Assembly (NCBI GenBank): GCA_034440575.1 | Contig: JAOTOL010001469.1 | Location: 1-64,000, forward strand | Length of the DNA: 64,000 nt | Origin: Imbricaverruca yamaguchii | Lineage: Eukaryota; Arthropoda; Thecostraca; Neoverrucidae | Direction of reading: 5' to 3' | Shown: positions 10,930 to 24,079 of the stretch, one piece after another | Layout of the letters: each line of letters opens with the position of its first letter | How positions within the stretch are numbered: the stretch's first letter is position 1 | Position numbers and translations under genes: made by a program | Notes under the pieces: model-generated | Databases searched by the model: none | What the model was told of the DNA's origin: nothing | The model's input: the letters and a program-made list of their open reading frames with translations, nothing else

Positions 10930-13072
10930 TTTAATGCACATTGCACAAGCCAGAATCACAACAAAAAGTTATCGTTACTCGTCTCGGTTCGATGCTTGGA
11001 CGCCTTCAGTGGTCATTAACCCTGAACCGAACGTGCAGTCACCTGGTGATATGGTGCAACGCTTCCATGACCTTTGGGGTGTAACGTGGCCAAAATATAT
11101 TTTTACGTTTTTTTTGGACGTTTCTTATGATTCATCTGACCTATGTCCCTTGACCTAAGATCCGCATGTCTGCACCTGTCCTCTCACCACCTGTCCATAT
11201 CGGCTTCAGCGTACGACGACCTCCAGGAAAATATCCTCCGCGGGATGGTGGACACACCAGCCGGGCCTCGAAGCACTCTATCCACCAAGCAGCCACCTGT
11301 TGGCCTCGGCACGCGCGCCAGTCACTGCGCACTGTTCCACACCACACCCAGGCTCCGTCCGCTGGCCAAATGCCGCACGTAGGTGGGCGGCCAGGCACAT
11401 GCAGGTGGGCAAGCGGCGCACTGTGTGCCACAGCTGCACGTCAAGTGGCCAACACGGCAGCGGCGCACAGGATTCCACCGGGAGAATATGATAAAAGCGA
11501 CAGGGATGCCCTGCATGACCAATTTCTTCTCTTTTTCTTTCCAAAAAGGAACCCCATTTGGTAAAAAAATGGAAAACCAAATAAGCACACGGATACCAGA
11601 ATACAAGGGTTTATTCGTGGAATTAGGCAGGAGGAGATATTCTTATACCACTCGTGTTCGTTTTCCATAACCGGTAGAAGTGCAATGTAAAGACATCTGC
11701 TTCAAATTTTCGAAGTGAGGTAAGCTATAACAACAAATGCGTGTTGCCATCCAACAATTTCTGATGGAATGGCACACATAGTTCATCACCAGACCACAAG
11801 AAAAAAGAAGAAAAGGAAGCATAATATGAAAATTCCGAACCAGGGAACTGACGATGGCAGTGTACCACAGAGAAGAAGCGTAGGACTGACGATATGCACA
11901 TACAATAATATTCAACAGAAACAAAGACAATTTGGTGCAAGGTCATTCGGACGTTCTGTAGGTGGTTGAAAGTACACAGCAAGACACCAGGGTAAATAGG
12001 AGCAAGGTCCTGAGTAGAGCGGATAATAATTAGAATGTGCATCACAAAAAGCACAGTGGCAACTGACAGGCTTGCAAAGTGAGCAGCACAAAATAAAGTT
12101 AGTTCAGATTAATCTCCCCCATGCACCGCATTTTGCTGCATTATCCAGTGCAGGGGAGTGGTTATTGAGACCCCCATAGCAACCAGCGTTTCCAAATGAA
12201 TTGGGTGTCAGCGACCAGCACATTGGATATAGGAAAATGTCTCTATTGATTCGTATTTTCTATTCGAGTAACATGTGAGCTTAATGGTCACGTCTCGCAA
12301 AAGAAAAAAAAGGAACATACACGATTAATCGTCACCTGTATGAAAAAGCCGATACATGCGTATTATAAATGTCCCTAGTGGCATTCTTTCTTAATATGTG
12401 GATGCTCACAAAGTGCAATTTGTTGCCTCTCGCCCTATAGGTAAAGGAGCAGGTTCCGGTTTCTAAAAAATTGTTGGTATTGGGCGCATTTTAGTGAGTA
12501 CTACGGATACGCACCATTGCATGCGCAAAATGACGCAAAAATAGGTTTAATTCATAAAGATTTGAGTACATACTAAAAAAAATATATGCCCTGACACAGC
12601 AGCGTTGAATGCGCAATTTCTCAGTGTACACTAGTGGCGAAATGCTGTTGAGCACTTGTTCGAATAATCACAATATAAAGTAAAAATATACAATGACACC
12701 AAGAAGTGTTATACAAAGCTATCAGCCTGTAACAGACCAAGAACACTGATTTGTGACACTTTCAATAATCAACTCATTAGGAATCTGAAAGCAAAATTGG
12801 CGCTTCAAGTGATCGGCAAACAGTGAAATGTGGCTGGTCGAATACACAGATTATAAAGTAAACCGTAAGGAACATACTGAACTCTATGCACAACGAAGCG
12901 GAGTTCTCATACTTCAGTTTTGCCTGGATCCGACTATCTTTATCTCGCCCCACCAACTATTTGCCTTCATGGGGCGCTGTGTGGGAGGCCCACCACCGCA
13001 TACCAAATCATTCGTTTTCTTCATGCGTTATTCACCATCTGCATATAAGTTTGGAACTGCTCCACCCGTATA
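10930..13072. other. Intergenic, nothing recognised
   Basis: No conserved coding block, RNA gene or clear repeat was found. The overlapping open frames at 11,141-11,670 show no domain or codon pattern I can support. Confidence 0.5.
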
Positions 13073-13379
13073 CAGGGGTAGATGCAGGGTGCAGGCGAAT
13101 CACTGGAGACGTGTGCCCCCCCCGCCCCTTCCAGAAATGTGACGTTCCTCCATCACAAAAAAAAAATCTTGCAGGAAGGCTCAGGTGCACACCCCCTCTT
13201 ACTCGACGTTTTTTTTATAGACAGAAGTACTCCTCTGAGAGAGGAATATGCATCAGGAAGCTGAAGAAACTACACTATATTCAGGTGCACCCTCGGGTTT
13301 TCAGCCGAAGCGTCCCACCGAGGTTATGGCGTCACTCCAGACGAGTGCCACCCAATAAAAGTTCCTGCATCCGCCCCTG
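13073..13379. mobile_element. hAT-like non-autonomous element (MITE), 307 bp
   Basis: The left end reads CAGGGGTAGATGCAGG and the right end is the near-complement CCTGCATCCGCCCCTG, so the termini match hAT-type CAGGGGC ends. The flanking 8-mers CCCGTATA and CCCATGCA agree only partly, so the target duplication is eroded or absent. The interior has no transposase. Confidence 0.5.
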
Positions 13380-16300
13380 CCCATGCATACAACTGGCAGG
13401 CGCATCGGTCACACAATCGTGTGAATGAACGTCGCCATTTTGAGCGGAACGAAAGCGTTCTGTATCAGTGCGAAGGAGTGTGCTAGAGATCGGGGAGGCG
13501 GGTCAGGGAACTCCCATGTCAAAATAGTGGGGAAGGGATCAAGGATATATCTTTTTGATCCCTTATTTCTGTGTTGACCCATTAGAGGAGCAAGGGTCCA
13601 AGCGATCCTCGGTACGCGTATTCATGGCAACAACACTACAATTTTACCATGATATCAAACTTCAATGCAATGAAGCGTTTTATGAGTATGCTGAATTGCC
13701 TATCGGAAAAGAGGTGCCTAAGTAGAAAAACACTGCATATGAAATCAATATGTTAGTTAAAAATGGTATTCATTAGTGTGAGCAAATAAAATGTCACATG
13801 TCTTGTCGCTGCTTACCTATAGTGCCATTGGACTAAAACTACGCATAACGGCCTTGTAAAAACTACACCAGCGAAAAAACAGCGACAAGGTAAACGACGC
13901 ACGAAACCTTTCATATGTTACTTTGTGTTCAAACTCCTGTCGATGAACGAATTCCACAGTTGCCTTCAGCAGTGGAAGAGTTGTTCGTGCCAGTGTGCTC
14001 ATAAGTTATGCAAGAGATGCCATCTTAAAACTGTGGCCAGCACTCCACATTTTCGTTGCCTGGAGGCCATTCATGTCACAGGTCAAGTCAACACTCCGTG
14101 TTTCGGTCTCTGGTTGACTACAGTATATCCCGATGTTACCGAATACAATGCCATTTTTTACTGAATGTTATTCGATGTCTCAGAAGCTCAATGCAGAACA
14201 TTCTGAACACGAGATCGCGCTGCATTGCGTGAGGGTCAAGGTCAAATGAGGGCAGGACAAGTCCTATGCGGGGAATGTGATGCAAATGTATGGATCAAGA
14301 AGAGCATGAAGAGTGGGATTATGTAGCTTAAGCCATTATATCTTCCAAGCGTCCAGCCAGAACTTTCTCAAAGGAGTGTCCGACTCCCCCAAAATGGTAC
14401 GAAATGGTGAACACATTCGGAGTATAGCCATATTCTACTGACATTACCGCTTCCCTGACCGCCGCTTTGGTGTCAACTGCCGAAAACCCACGCCGTCCTC
14501 GCGGAACCCGCTCAAAACGATGCGCAGAACCAGATAATCTTCTCTTGTGTCTATGCAATGGTCTTAGGTGTCGGAGGCCGCACTTCTCTCCCGCGCAGTC
14601 CCACTGGTTAGCTGTTGTTTGTTTTCCCCGCACACAAAACTAGGTGACACATTTCGGTTAGCTTGGCGCACCATTGGATGTGCTTTAGCTGAGTTTTGGC
14701 AATATTACGCTTATTTATTAAGCGAAGTTCTGGTTTAGAAAAAACCATGTGGGTGAAATAAGTAATACGTATCTGTCTTAGTGTGTGTATTAGCAACGTA
14801 CGCCCACAAGAATGAGCAGTCAGTGCAATGTGCATTCTTTAGCATTGCTTTAATTGCATTCATTTTAAATTATAGTATGCAGAAAGTCACATTCCAAACA
14901 TTTAAAGTCCTTGGGCCCTGCGTATTAAATCGCGAAGAAAACTGACAAGCTAGTTAGATTTCGGTCATCGAGGTAAATAAACTGCACCAACGTTTTTCTC
15001 TTGTTTGGGTCTATGCATTATGGGAAAATAATGGGTTGGGTTAAAAGAGAACATTTACCGAAACAATGTATATATTTAGGGTAAATTTGAACTCATTTGC
15101 ATTGCTAAAATGTCTGTTTATCATCGGACTGTTTCCACGTATAAGTAAACAATGATTAGGGGAGACTGGGACTAGTGGATGCACGGGATGGTTGATGCAA
15201 CAGCATATTCTCCAAAAGCATGAAGCTTGTTTCCATGGCTAACACACGTGTTGTTTCTGGCATCCTCTTCGCGCGGCAAAAACAAGCGCAAATCCTTTCG
15301 ACGTGTAGCTGCGGAATGGTAACGCTCTGGAATATGTTTGGAGGAAAGTAAAATTTAAATGTCTACACCCGCCCCTGATTTCTCTTCTGTCGCCCACTTG
15401 CTAACTTTTTAGGTATAGGTTAACATTACTATGTTCTTTAGCTTTGCATCGGCGAAATGCTTTCATCATTTGCCGCTATACCGTGCTCGCAATGTTCTAT
15501 AACCTGTTGCAACATGCACCAGAAAACTTGCGAGTTAAATTGATTTAGCCTGCATGAACCTAATCAGCATCCATCAATGTTTTGCGGACTGGCAATGAAA
15601 TAAAATAGCCACATAATCATCTATTTGTTATTAATGTGTTTGCTAAAACTGTTTCACGACAATCTTATTCAAACTTTCTACGGACATTTCTCACCTGAAG
15701 AAAATCACGAAACGAAGGAAAAGGTGCAAATACGGAATGAACGTTTGCGCCTTCCATAAATGACATTAACCCATGCTCTATGGTCAGCCAAGACTCGAAT
15801 GAGTATTATTACTGAGTAAAATATTGACCTTTCGGAGAGCGCAATCCAATGCCACCTATAAACAATACATTTTATTTGAATTACATTTTATCAACTTGGC
15901 CCATCGTCGGTAAAAACTAAGCAACTAAACTAAACAACAACTAAATCGTAGGGTAAGTCGATGAACCGGTAGCTGCGCGATGTGTTCCTTTCTGGCGGAA
16001 AGCCCAAAGGATGCGACGAAAATATAATCATCGGAGATGATACTAGAAGGTTTAAGCTTGGCGTATTTGCAGCTATCTCCTCGCTATCCTTCCAAAGTGA
16101 TTAGTTATTTTGAGTTTCGTTAAAATTGTATCAACTAGATCTGGTCTCCCTTACCTTTACGACCCTTGGAAACCACCCATGCGTACCCAGCTCTACCAGA
16201 GATTAACAAGGAGCTACTGCGGTCTAGTGGAACTTCTGCCCAACCTCGATGATGCATTATGCGTGGCTTCTTGTTATGGCGAATCATGGGTGTCACTTTA

Positions 16301-18240
16301 TGAAGCTGGTTGAGGGAGGAACAAATTGCCCTTTTGATGGCTAAAGCTGTCCAGAAAACCATCGGCATCTCGTGTATACCATAATCCCAATGGTTAACAT
16401 TTCACATGATTAGGCAGGGCGGCAAATCAGTGATTGAGGGGGTCAGTGGCCCCATTAGTGCATACAAAGTGATACCCACATGACGAATGCATTTTGATTC
16501 TTGCTCTGATTCTGATTCGAACGGCAGGCCCCGTGTAATGACAACTAGACGTCAGCGGTACTACCGCCATCTGTGTTTCGATGTTAATACCACGGACACC
16601 GTGAACGCCCGCTGTCTCTTGGTGGCAATGGTGTCGCTAGTGCTGCGGATGACGGATAGCCTCGAGGCACAGGATGTGTATTTACCGTTTGTGACGTCAT
16701 CACTGGTTCAGGGACCTGGCCACACTGGGACAAAGGCGCGCCGTAGAGATTTAGAGTTCATTAATTGCAGTTTGCAGTGCGATAAATGGGAGGGGTTCCG
16801 CCCAAGGTAATCAAGTGGTGAACTGGGGACGGAGCTAAAAGAAATGAATGTTCTAACTCGCCCTGTTTCGAGTAGCATGGGTATAACCACTGTGGGGGGG
16901 GGGGGGGGCTTGTCCCCCTAATTTCTGAAAAGTGTCGATTCGTCTTCTTAATTTTGTTCCGTGTCCTCCCCATGCCTCAGCTACCTGAGTACCATCGCCG
17001 AAAAATTATACCTTATCATTTATAAAGTGAAAACATATATGAAAGGGAATCACCACTAAAAACCGATGTAGCCAAACAACGAGCTTCACAGGCTGTCTGT
17101 CGTCATAAAGGCTCTGAATGGCAAATCAGCAAGCATTATAAATTTATGCGTCCAGGACATTTTTGAATAACATGAACCTCGGCCATCTGTTTTCACTTGG
17201 GTGGAAAATTGTGCTCTGCTAGGCAACAAATTCGCATTATCGCAAGGCTTTATACGTCTCAGGCTGCATTTCCCTGCTCATATATTTATATATCCACCAC
17301 CGTCGCCCACGGGTGTTGATTCCTGAACATTATTGTGGGGAGGGGCAAAATACATCAAAGCAATGGGCAGGCCCGAATGGATTGGGGCACATTCCATAGG
17401 ATCCCATGCTAGAAGTTCGATTTTTTTTGGGGGGAGGGGTAAAGCTAGTAAAGCATTGATGGGGCACTTGTCCCCTCAAATGTATATAAAACAACACCCC
17501 TACCGTCACCCTAGATACGGATCTTAGCTTTCACCTTAGCGACTATGTTTTAGAACGGTGCTTGTTTATCACGTGCTGAAGTTTGCATGTTCATGTCTGG
17601 ATACATTTCATCGGCGGAAATGAGGGTGCACAATTCGGTGTCTCCCATGGTGCTTTAAGTATCATGGTCGAATCTTAGCCTTGGTCGTATTCTAAGACTG
17701 TAATACGACCCTTCTGACGATGGTCTAGAAGTGAAAGCTCGAGTTATTAATAAGGTGTTATTTTGCTCAACTTCTATCTTACTCTATCGATGAAGGACTA
17801 ATTCTTACTTGGTTTTATTTAATTTTCACCACCATAAACTCTATCGGGGAAATATATCCATTTATCAACCAACTTAAGGTACAGGTGAAAATATTGAAGT
17901 TGAACTTTATACGTGGATGCAATTGGGCAGTGCCTACAAAATATATGTGGGGTTTTAAGTTCAGGTCAGGTCACGGCCACCATAGAACCATTTAGAGCAA
18001 ATTTTCCTATTCTGTAATATGCATGTTCTTCTAACCTCATTTTACATTGGTGTGCACGTGCAGGAGCATCATGAAAACTTTCTTATCGAATTCGATGGAC
18101 CTCCGTCCAACGACCTGAAATGGTAGGTGCAGGGCCCGTGAGTTTATTGGAAGTTCGCATGACCTAAATAGTGTCAAAATTGCACATCACAAGATCTGAT
18201 GAGCTGACCCTCCCAACCGAGGGTTATGCGATCGCGTGAA
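13380..18240. other. Intergenic, mostly unassigned
   Basis: No gene recognised. G-rich runs with GGGGCA(A/C) and CTTGTCCCC motifs at 16,890-16,920 and 17,330-17,490 belong to a dispersed repeat (see the entry at 17,335). Confidence 0.5.
17335..17500 (+). repeat. Dispersed repeat copy, related to 63,449-63,580
   Basis: A segment with GCCCGAATGGATTG, GGATCCCATGCTAGAAGTT and AATGTATATAAA matches in order GCCCAAATAGATTG, GGGTCCCATGTTAAAAGTTT and AAGTATATAAA at 63,451-63,563. Family unknown; a third weak relative lies near 16,890. Confidence 0.55.
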
Positions 18241-18249
18241 GCGACTCGA

Positions 18250-21200
18250 GCCCTGTCTCGCCAGGGCAGGGGACACCACTGCGGGCCGCGGACAGGGGAG
18301 GCCTGTCTCGCCAGGGCAGGGGACACCACTGCGGGCCGCGGACAGGGGAGGCCTGTCTCGCCAGGGCAGGGGACACCACTGCGGGCCGCGGACAGGGGAG
18401 GCCTGTCTCGCCAGGACAGGGGACACCACTGCGGGCCGCGGACAGGGGAGGCCTGTCTCGCCAGGGCAGGGGTGCCACTGCGGGCCGCGGACAGGGGAGG
18501 CCTGTCTCGCCAGGGCAGGGGTGCCACTGCGGGCCGCGGACAGGGGAGGCCTGTCTCGCCAGGGCAGGGGACGCCACTGCGGGCCGCGGACAGGGGAGGC
18601 CTGTCTCGCCAGGACAGGGGACACCACTGCGGGCCGCGGACAGGGAGGCCTGTCTCGCCAGGGCAGGGGACACCACTGCGGGCCGCGGACAGGGAGGCCT
18701 GTCTCGCCAGGGACAGGGGACACCACTGCGGGCCGCGGACAGGGGAGGCCTGTCTCGCCAGGGCAGGGGACACCACTGCGGGCCGCGGACAGGGAGGCCT
18801 GTCTCGCCAGGGCAGGGGACACCACTGCGGGCCGCGGACAGGGGAGGCCTGTCTCGCCAGGACAGGGGACACCACTGCGGGCCGCGGACAGGGGAGGCCT
18901 GTCTCGCCAGGGCAGGGGGACACCACTGCGGGCCGCGGACAGGGGAGGCCTGTCTCGCCAGGGCAGGGGACACCACTGCGGGCCGCGGACAGGGGAGGCC
19001 TGTCTCGCCAGGACATAGGGGGACACCACTGCGGGCCGCGGACAGGGGAGGCCTGTCTCGCCAGGACAGGGGTGCCACTGCGGGCCGCGGACAGGGGAGG
19101 CCTGTCTCGCCAGGACAGGGGCCACTGCGGGCCGCGGACAGGGGAGGCCTGTCTCGCCAGGACAGGGGGTGCCACTGCGGGCCGCGGACAGGGAGGCCTG
19201 TCTCGCCAGGGCAGGGGACGCCACTGCGGGCCGCGGACAGGGGAGGCCTGTCTCGCCAGGGCAGGGGTGCCACTGCGGGCCGCGGACAGGGGAGGCCTGT
19301 CTCGCCAGGACAGGGGACACCACTGCGGGCCGCGGACAGGGGAGGCCTGTCTCGCCAGGGCAGGGGACACCACTGCGGGCCGCGGACAGGGGAGGCCTGT
19401 CTCGCCAGGGCAGGGGACACCACTGCGGGCCGCGGACAGGGGAGGCCTGTCTCGCCAGGACAGGGGGAACCACTGCGGGCCGCGGACAGGGGAGGCCTGT
19501 CTCGCCAGGACAGGGGGTGCCACTGCGGGCCGCGGACAGGGGAGGCCTGTCTCGCCAGGACAGGGTGCAGAGGCCTGTCTCGCCAGGGCGGACAGGGTGC
19601 CACTGCGGGCCGCGGACAGGGAGGCCTGTCTCGCCAGGGCAGGGGACACCACTGCGGGCCGCGGACAGGGGAGGCCTGTCTCGCCAGGACAGGGCACTAC
19701 TGGGGCCCGGACAGGGGCCACGCGGGCCGCGGGAGGCCTGTCTCGCCAGGGCAGGGGTGCCACTGCGGGCCGCGGACAGGGGAGGCCTGTCTCGCCAGGG
19801 CAGGGGACACCACTGCGGGCCGCGGACAGGGGAGTCCTGTCTCGCCAGGGCAGGGACAACTGGGCCGCGGACAGGGGAGTCCTGTCTCGCCAGGGCAGGG
19901 GTGCCACTGCGGGCCGCGGACAGGGGAGGCCTGTCTCGCCAGGGCAGGGGTGCCACTGCGGGCCGCGGACAGGGGAGGCCTGTCTCGCCAGGGCAGGGGC
20001 ACCACTGCGGGCCGCGGACAGGGAGGCCTGTCTCGCCAGGGCAGGGGACACCACTGCGGGCCGCGGACAGGGAGGCCTGTCTCGCAGGACAGGGGAGCGC
20101 CACTGCGGGCCGCGGACAGGGGAGGCCTGTCTCGCCAGGAGGGCAGGGGTGCCACTGCGGGCCGCGGACAGGGGAGGCCTGTCTCGCCAGGGCAGGGACA
20201 CCACTGCGGGCCGCGGACAGGGAGGCCTGTCTCGCCAGGACAGGGGACACCACTGCGGGCCGCGGACAGGGGAGGCCTGTCTCGCCAGGGCAGGGGACAC
20301 CACTGCGGGCCGCGGACAGGGGAGGCCTGTCTCGCCAGGACAGGGGTGCCACTGCGGGCCGCGGACAGGGGAGGCCTGTCTCGCCAGGGACAGGGGCCAC
20401 TGCGGGCCGCGGACAGGGGAGGCCTGTCTCGCCAGGGCAGGGGACACCACTGCGGGCCGCGGACAGGGGAGGCCTGTCTCGCCAGGACAGGGGACACCAC
20501 TGCGGGCCGCGGACAGGGGAGGCCTGTCTCGCCAGGACAGGGGACACCACTGCGGGCCGCGGACAGGGGAGGCCTGTCTCGCCAGGACAGGGGACACCAC
20601 TGCGGGCCGCGGACAGGGGAGGCCTGTCTCGCCAGGGCAGGGGTGCCACTGCGGGCCGCGGACAGGGGAGCTGTCGAGGGCGGGCCGGGGGAGGCCTGTC
20701 TCGCCAGGACAGGGGACACCACTGCGGGCCGCGGACAGGGGAGGCCTGTCTCGCCAGGACAGGGGACACCACTGCGGGCCGCGGACAGGGGAGGCCTGTC
20801 TCGCCAGGGGGACAAGGGGACACCACTGCGGGCCGCGGACAGGGGAGGCCTGTCTCGCCAGGGCAGGGGACACCACTGCGGGCCGCGGACAGGGAGGCCT
20901 GTCTCAGGCAGGGAGGCCTGTCTCGCCAGGGCAGGGGCCACTGCGGGCCGCGGACAGGGGAGGCCTGTCTCGCCAGGACAGGGGACACCACTGCGGGCCG
21001 CGGACAGGGGAGGCCTGTCTCGCCAGGACAGGGGACACCACTGCGGGCCGCGGACAGGGGAGGCCTGTCTCGCCAGGACAGGGGACACCACTGTGGGCCG
21101 CGGACAGGGAGGCCTGTCTCGGGCCAGGGGACACCACTGCGGGCCGCGGACAGGGAGGCCTGTCTCGCAGGAGGCCGCCCCCGGCAGGGACGGGGCACTA

Positions 21201-22446
21201 GGGCCGGCCGCGGACAGGGAGGCCTGTCTCGCCAGGACAGGGGACACCACTGCGGGCCGCGGACAGGGAGGCCTGTCTCGCCAGGGCAGGGGACACCACT
21301 GCGGGCCGCGGACAGGGGAGGCCTGTCTCGCCAGGGACAGGGGACACCACTGCGGGCCGCGGACAGGGAGGCCTGTCTCGCCAGGACAGGGGACACCACT
21401 GCGGGCCGCGGACAGGGGAGGCCTATTCGGGACAGGGCCACTGCGGGCCGCGGACAGGGGAGGCCTGTCTCGCCAGGGACAGGGGACACCACTGCGGGCC
21501 GCGGACAGGGAGGCCTGTCTCGCCAGGACAGGGGCGCCACTGCGGGCCGGGGGACAGGGAGGCCTGTCTCGCCAGGACAGGGGACACCACTGCGGGCCGC
21601 GGACAGGGGAGGCCTGTCTCGCCAGGGCAGGGGACACCACTGCGGGCCGCGGACAGGGGAGGCCTGTCTCGCCAGGACAGGGGTGCCACTGCGGGCCGCG
21701 GACAGGGGAGGCCTGTCTCGCCAGGGCGGACAGGGGAGGGGACACCACTGCGGGCCGCGGACAGGGGAGGCCTGTCTCGCCAGGACAGGGGACACCACTG
21801 CGGGCCGCGGACAGGGGAGGCCTGTCTCGCCAGGACACAGGGGACACCACGCGGGCCGCGGACAGGGGAGGCCTGTCTCGCCAGGGCAGGGGACACCACT
21901 GCGGGCCGCGGAAGGGGAGGCCTGTCTCGCCAGGACAGGGGACACCACTGCGGGCCGCGGACAGGGGAGTCCTGTCTCGCCAGGACAGGGGACACCACTG
22001 CGGGCCGCGGACAGGGGAGTCCTGTCTCGCCAGGACAGGGGACACCACTGCGGGCCGCGGACAGGGGAGTCCTGTCTCGCCAGGACAGGGGACACCACTG
22101 CGGGCCGCGGACAGGGGAGGCCTGTCTCGCAGGGGGGCGCCACTGCGGGCCGCGGACAGGGAGGCCTATCTCGCCAGGGCGGGGACACCCGGGACAGGGG
22201 AGTGCCACTGCGGGCCGCGGACAGGGGAGGCCTGTCTCGCCAGGGGACGCCACTGGGCCGCGGACAGGGAGGCCTGTCTCGCCAGGGCAGGGGTGCCACT
22301 GCGGGCCGCGGACAGGGGAGGCCTGTCTCGCCAGGGCAGGGGTGCAGGAGGCCTTCCGCCAGGCAGGGGCCCACTGCGGGCCGCGGACGGGGAGGCCTGT
22401 CTCGCCAGGGCAGGGGTGCCACTGCGGGCCGCGGACAGGGGAAGCC
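18250..22446. repeat. 4.2-kb GC-rich minisatellite, 50-bp unit, about 84 copies
   Basis: Unit GCCTGTCTCGCCAGGGCAGG plus GGACACCACTGCGGGCCGCG plus GACAGGGGAG. Variants include GGGTGCCACTG in place of GGACACCACTG, a lost G, GGACAGG for GGGCAGG, and local deletions near 19,565-19,730, 20,670, 20,900 and 22,330. Stop codons are rare, so several frames stay open for 260-1,411 codons on both strands; these are by-products of the array. The left flank (GCGACTCGAGCCCTGTCTCG) is the complement of a SINE B-box segment. Confidence 0.98.
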
Positions 22447-23030
22447 ATTGCGCCGCGTCCCTCAGAGACTGGCCAGTGACACGGAGCTGTCACAGACGCG
22501 GTGTCGTCCGACGGTGGCGCTGCAACTGCCCAGCTGCTCTGGCGGTTGCAGCGCCTTTCTCCCACACCAAGTAAACAGCATGGCCACGTTCACCTTCCGC
22601 CAGCCTCCAATACGTCATGCACTCGCAAGCTACACAAAGGGACCGGCTCTCACCGCTTCATAGGTGATTCGCGGCAGTTTTTTTTAAAACCAAAGCCCCG
22701 TCACGTTGCGGGTCAAAGGTCACGTAGGCCCCAGGACTCGAGGAGGTAGCCTCTACAACAGGCACTCGATTGTAGGGCATTGGCCCGGTGGGCCGGAGAC
22801 TGCTGTTCCCTAATTGGCTGCTGCACCCGGCAACGTGAGACTGACCATACTGTGTTCAGGGGCGTGGGTACGGAACTTCACGATGTAGCTACGAAGCTTC
22901 AGCGACAAAAATCAGCCATGGGTGCTCTCGTTTGACCAGTGCAATTCTTAAAGTACTTCGAAAGTATTCTTCACATCAAACACACAATAGTTGCTTGCTT
23001 GGACGTCATTGCTGCATTCCACCCATTTAG
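22447..23030. other. Unassigned flank between satellite and TE cluster
   Basis: No coding or repeat content recognised. Confidence 0.4.
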
Positions 23031-23034
23031 ACAA

Positions 23035-23413
23035 AATCACAGTGCTTCCTAAAAGCTGAAAAATAATGAAGCAGGTCTAGACCACATTGCAAAGTGGTGC
23101 AAAACCTGGTGCCCTGTCCCCAGAAAAAGCGGCCACCGCCATATATAGTCTCTGCCTCACGCCCATAACTCTACTTAAAATCGATGACAAATCCATCGAA
23201 CAGATAAAACGTTTCCCGTTCTTAGGAGTGCATTTAGACGAAAAACTCAATTTCAACACACACACTAACTCCATCTCGAAGCGATGCGCGAAGCGCGTCG
23301 ACATGCTTCGTGCACTTACAGACTCAGACTGGGGCGGAGAGAGGAAAACATTACCTCGACTCTACACATCAATCATGCAACCCTTCCTAGAATACGGCAG
23401 TATCATCTTTCAG
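23035..23413 (+). mobile_element. Non-LTR reverse transcriptase fragment, C-terminal part
   Basis: Frames encode KWCKTW, then KIDDKSIEQIKRFPFLGVHL and LPRLYTSIMQPFLEYGSIIF. This is the thumb and C-terminal region of a jockey/R1-type RT (the LGVHLD block). It is truncated on both sides and lacks the catalytic palm. It stops abruptly near 23,413, where a second RT relic begins. Confidence 0.75.
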
Positions 23414-23494
23414 GGTGTCGATTTGTATCATTTTGTGGGGGTCATGGGCCCACCAATGTTGATCTTGGCCCCCTCAATGTTGATCTCAGCGAAG

Positions 23495-24014
23495 CTACCA
23501 AACATCTCATGCAGCTGCGAAATGTAGCTTTGCGCTTACAAAATAGAAACACTTGCAAAGTACTTAACCGACAAGTTCGATCAGCTATTAGAGCTGACCG
23601 TAGGGAATAGATAAGCAAAAAGATAGCTCAGAAAGGTCCATCAGCTGCGTGGCGTGCTATCAAGCCTATTATCGACACAAAAAAGGATCTCACAGAGTAC
23701 AACCTCAGGTCCTACCTGAGCAGCTCAATCAATATTTTGTTAGTGTCGGACCAAAAGTATCAGCAGAGGCCAAACGCCAGGCAAGCATGCCTGAACATAC
23801 ATCTTCCAGTTTCCGGCTATCGCGCGTCTCTACCAGCTCCTATAAAGTATCACCCATGTCCCTTGAACAGCTAGCCAAAATCGTCATAAACATGAGAAGC
23901 ACAAGTGCATGCGGACCCGACGGGATCTGTATTAAGGTTATCAAATTTATGTTCTTTTTTATCGGCGAAGTGCTGCTCGACATTATAAACACATGCCTGA
24001 TTGCAGCTGATATC
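23495..24014 (+). pseudogene. L2/CR1-like RT pseudogene, 5' part (interrupted)
   Basis: Encodes the segment before and at the start of the RT palm: LPEQLNQYFVSVGPKVS, then MRSTSACGPDGI, the conserved (S)xGPDGI block, and a helix ending LIAADI. A stop lies at about 23,609 and the frame shifts, so it is inactive. At 24,014 the frame is cut by a DNA element; it resumes at 35,005 with PSTWKQS, exactly the expected next residues. Confidence 0.88.
24007..24014. repeat. 8-bp target-site duplication, left copy
   Basis: CTGATATC. An identical copy lies at 35,005-35,012. Removing one copy and all between restores the RT reading frame. Confidence 0.95.
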
Positions 24015-24079
24015 CATGGGCGTCGCCACCGGGGGGGGGGGGGCAGGGGGCAATTGCCCCCCTGCCGTGAGACTGGGGG

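Noticed and set aside
14328..14633. 101-codon minus-strand frame
   Set aside because: No recognisable motif, no splice or neighbour context; not supported as a gene.
18174..22663. Very long open frames (up to 1,411 codons) on both strands
   Set aside because: They follow the 50-bp satellite, shift through all frames and lack any domain; they arise because the unit has few stops.
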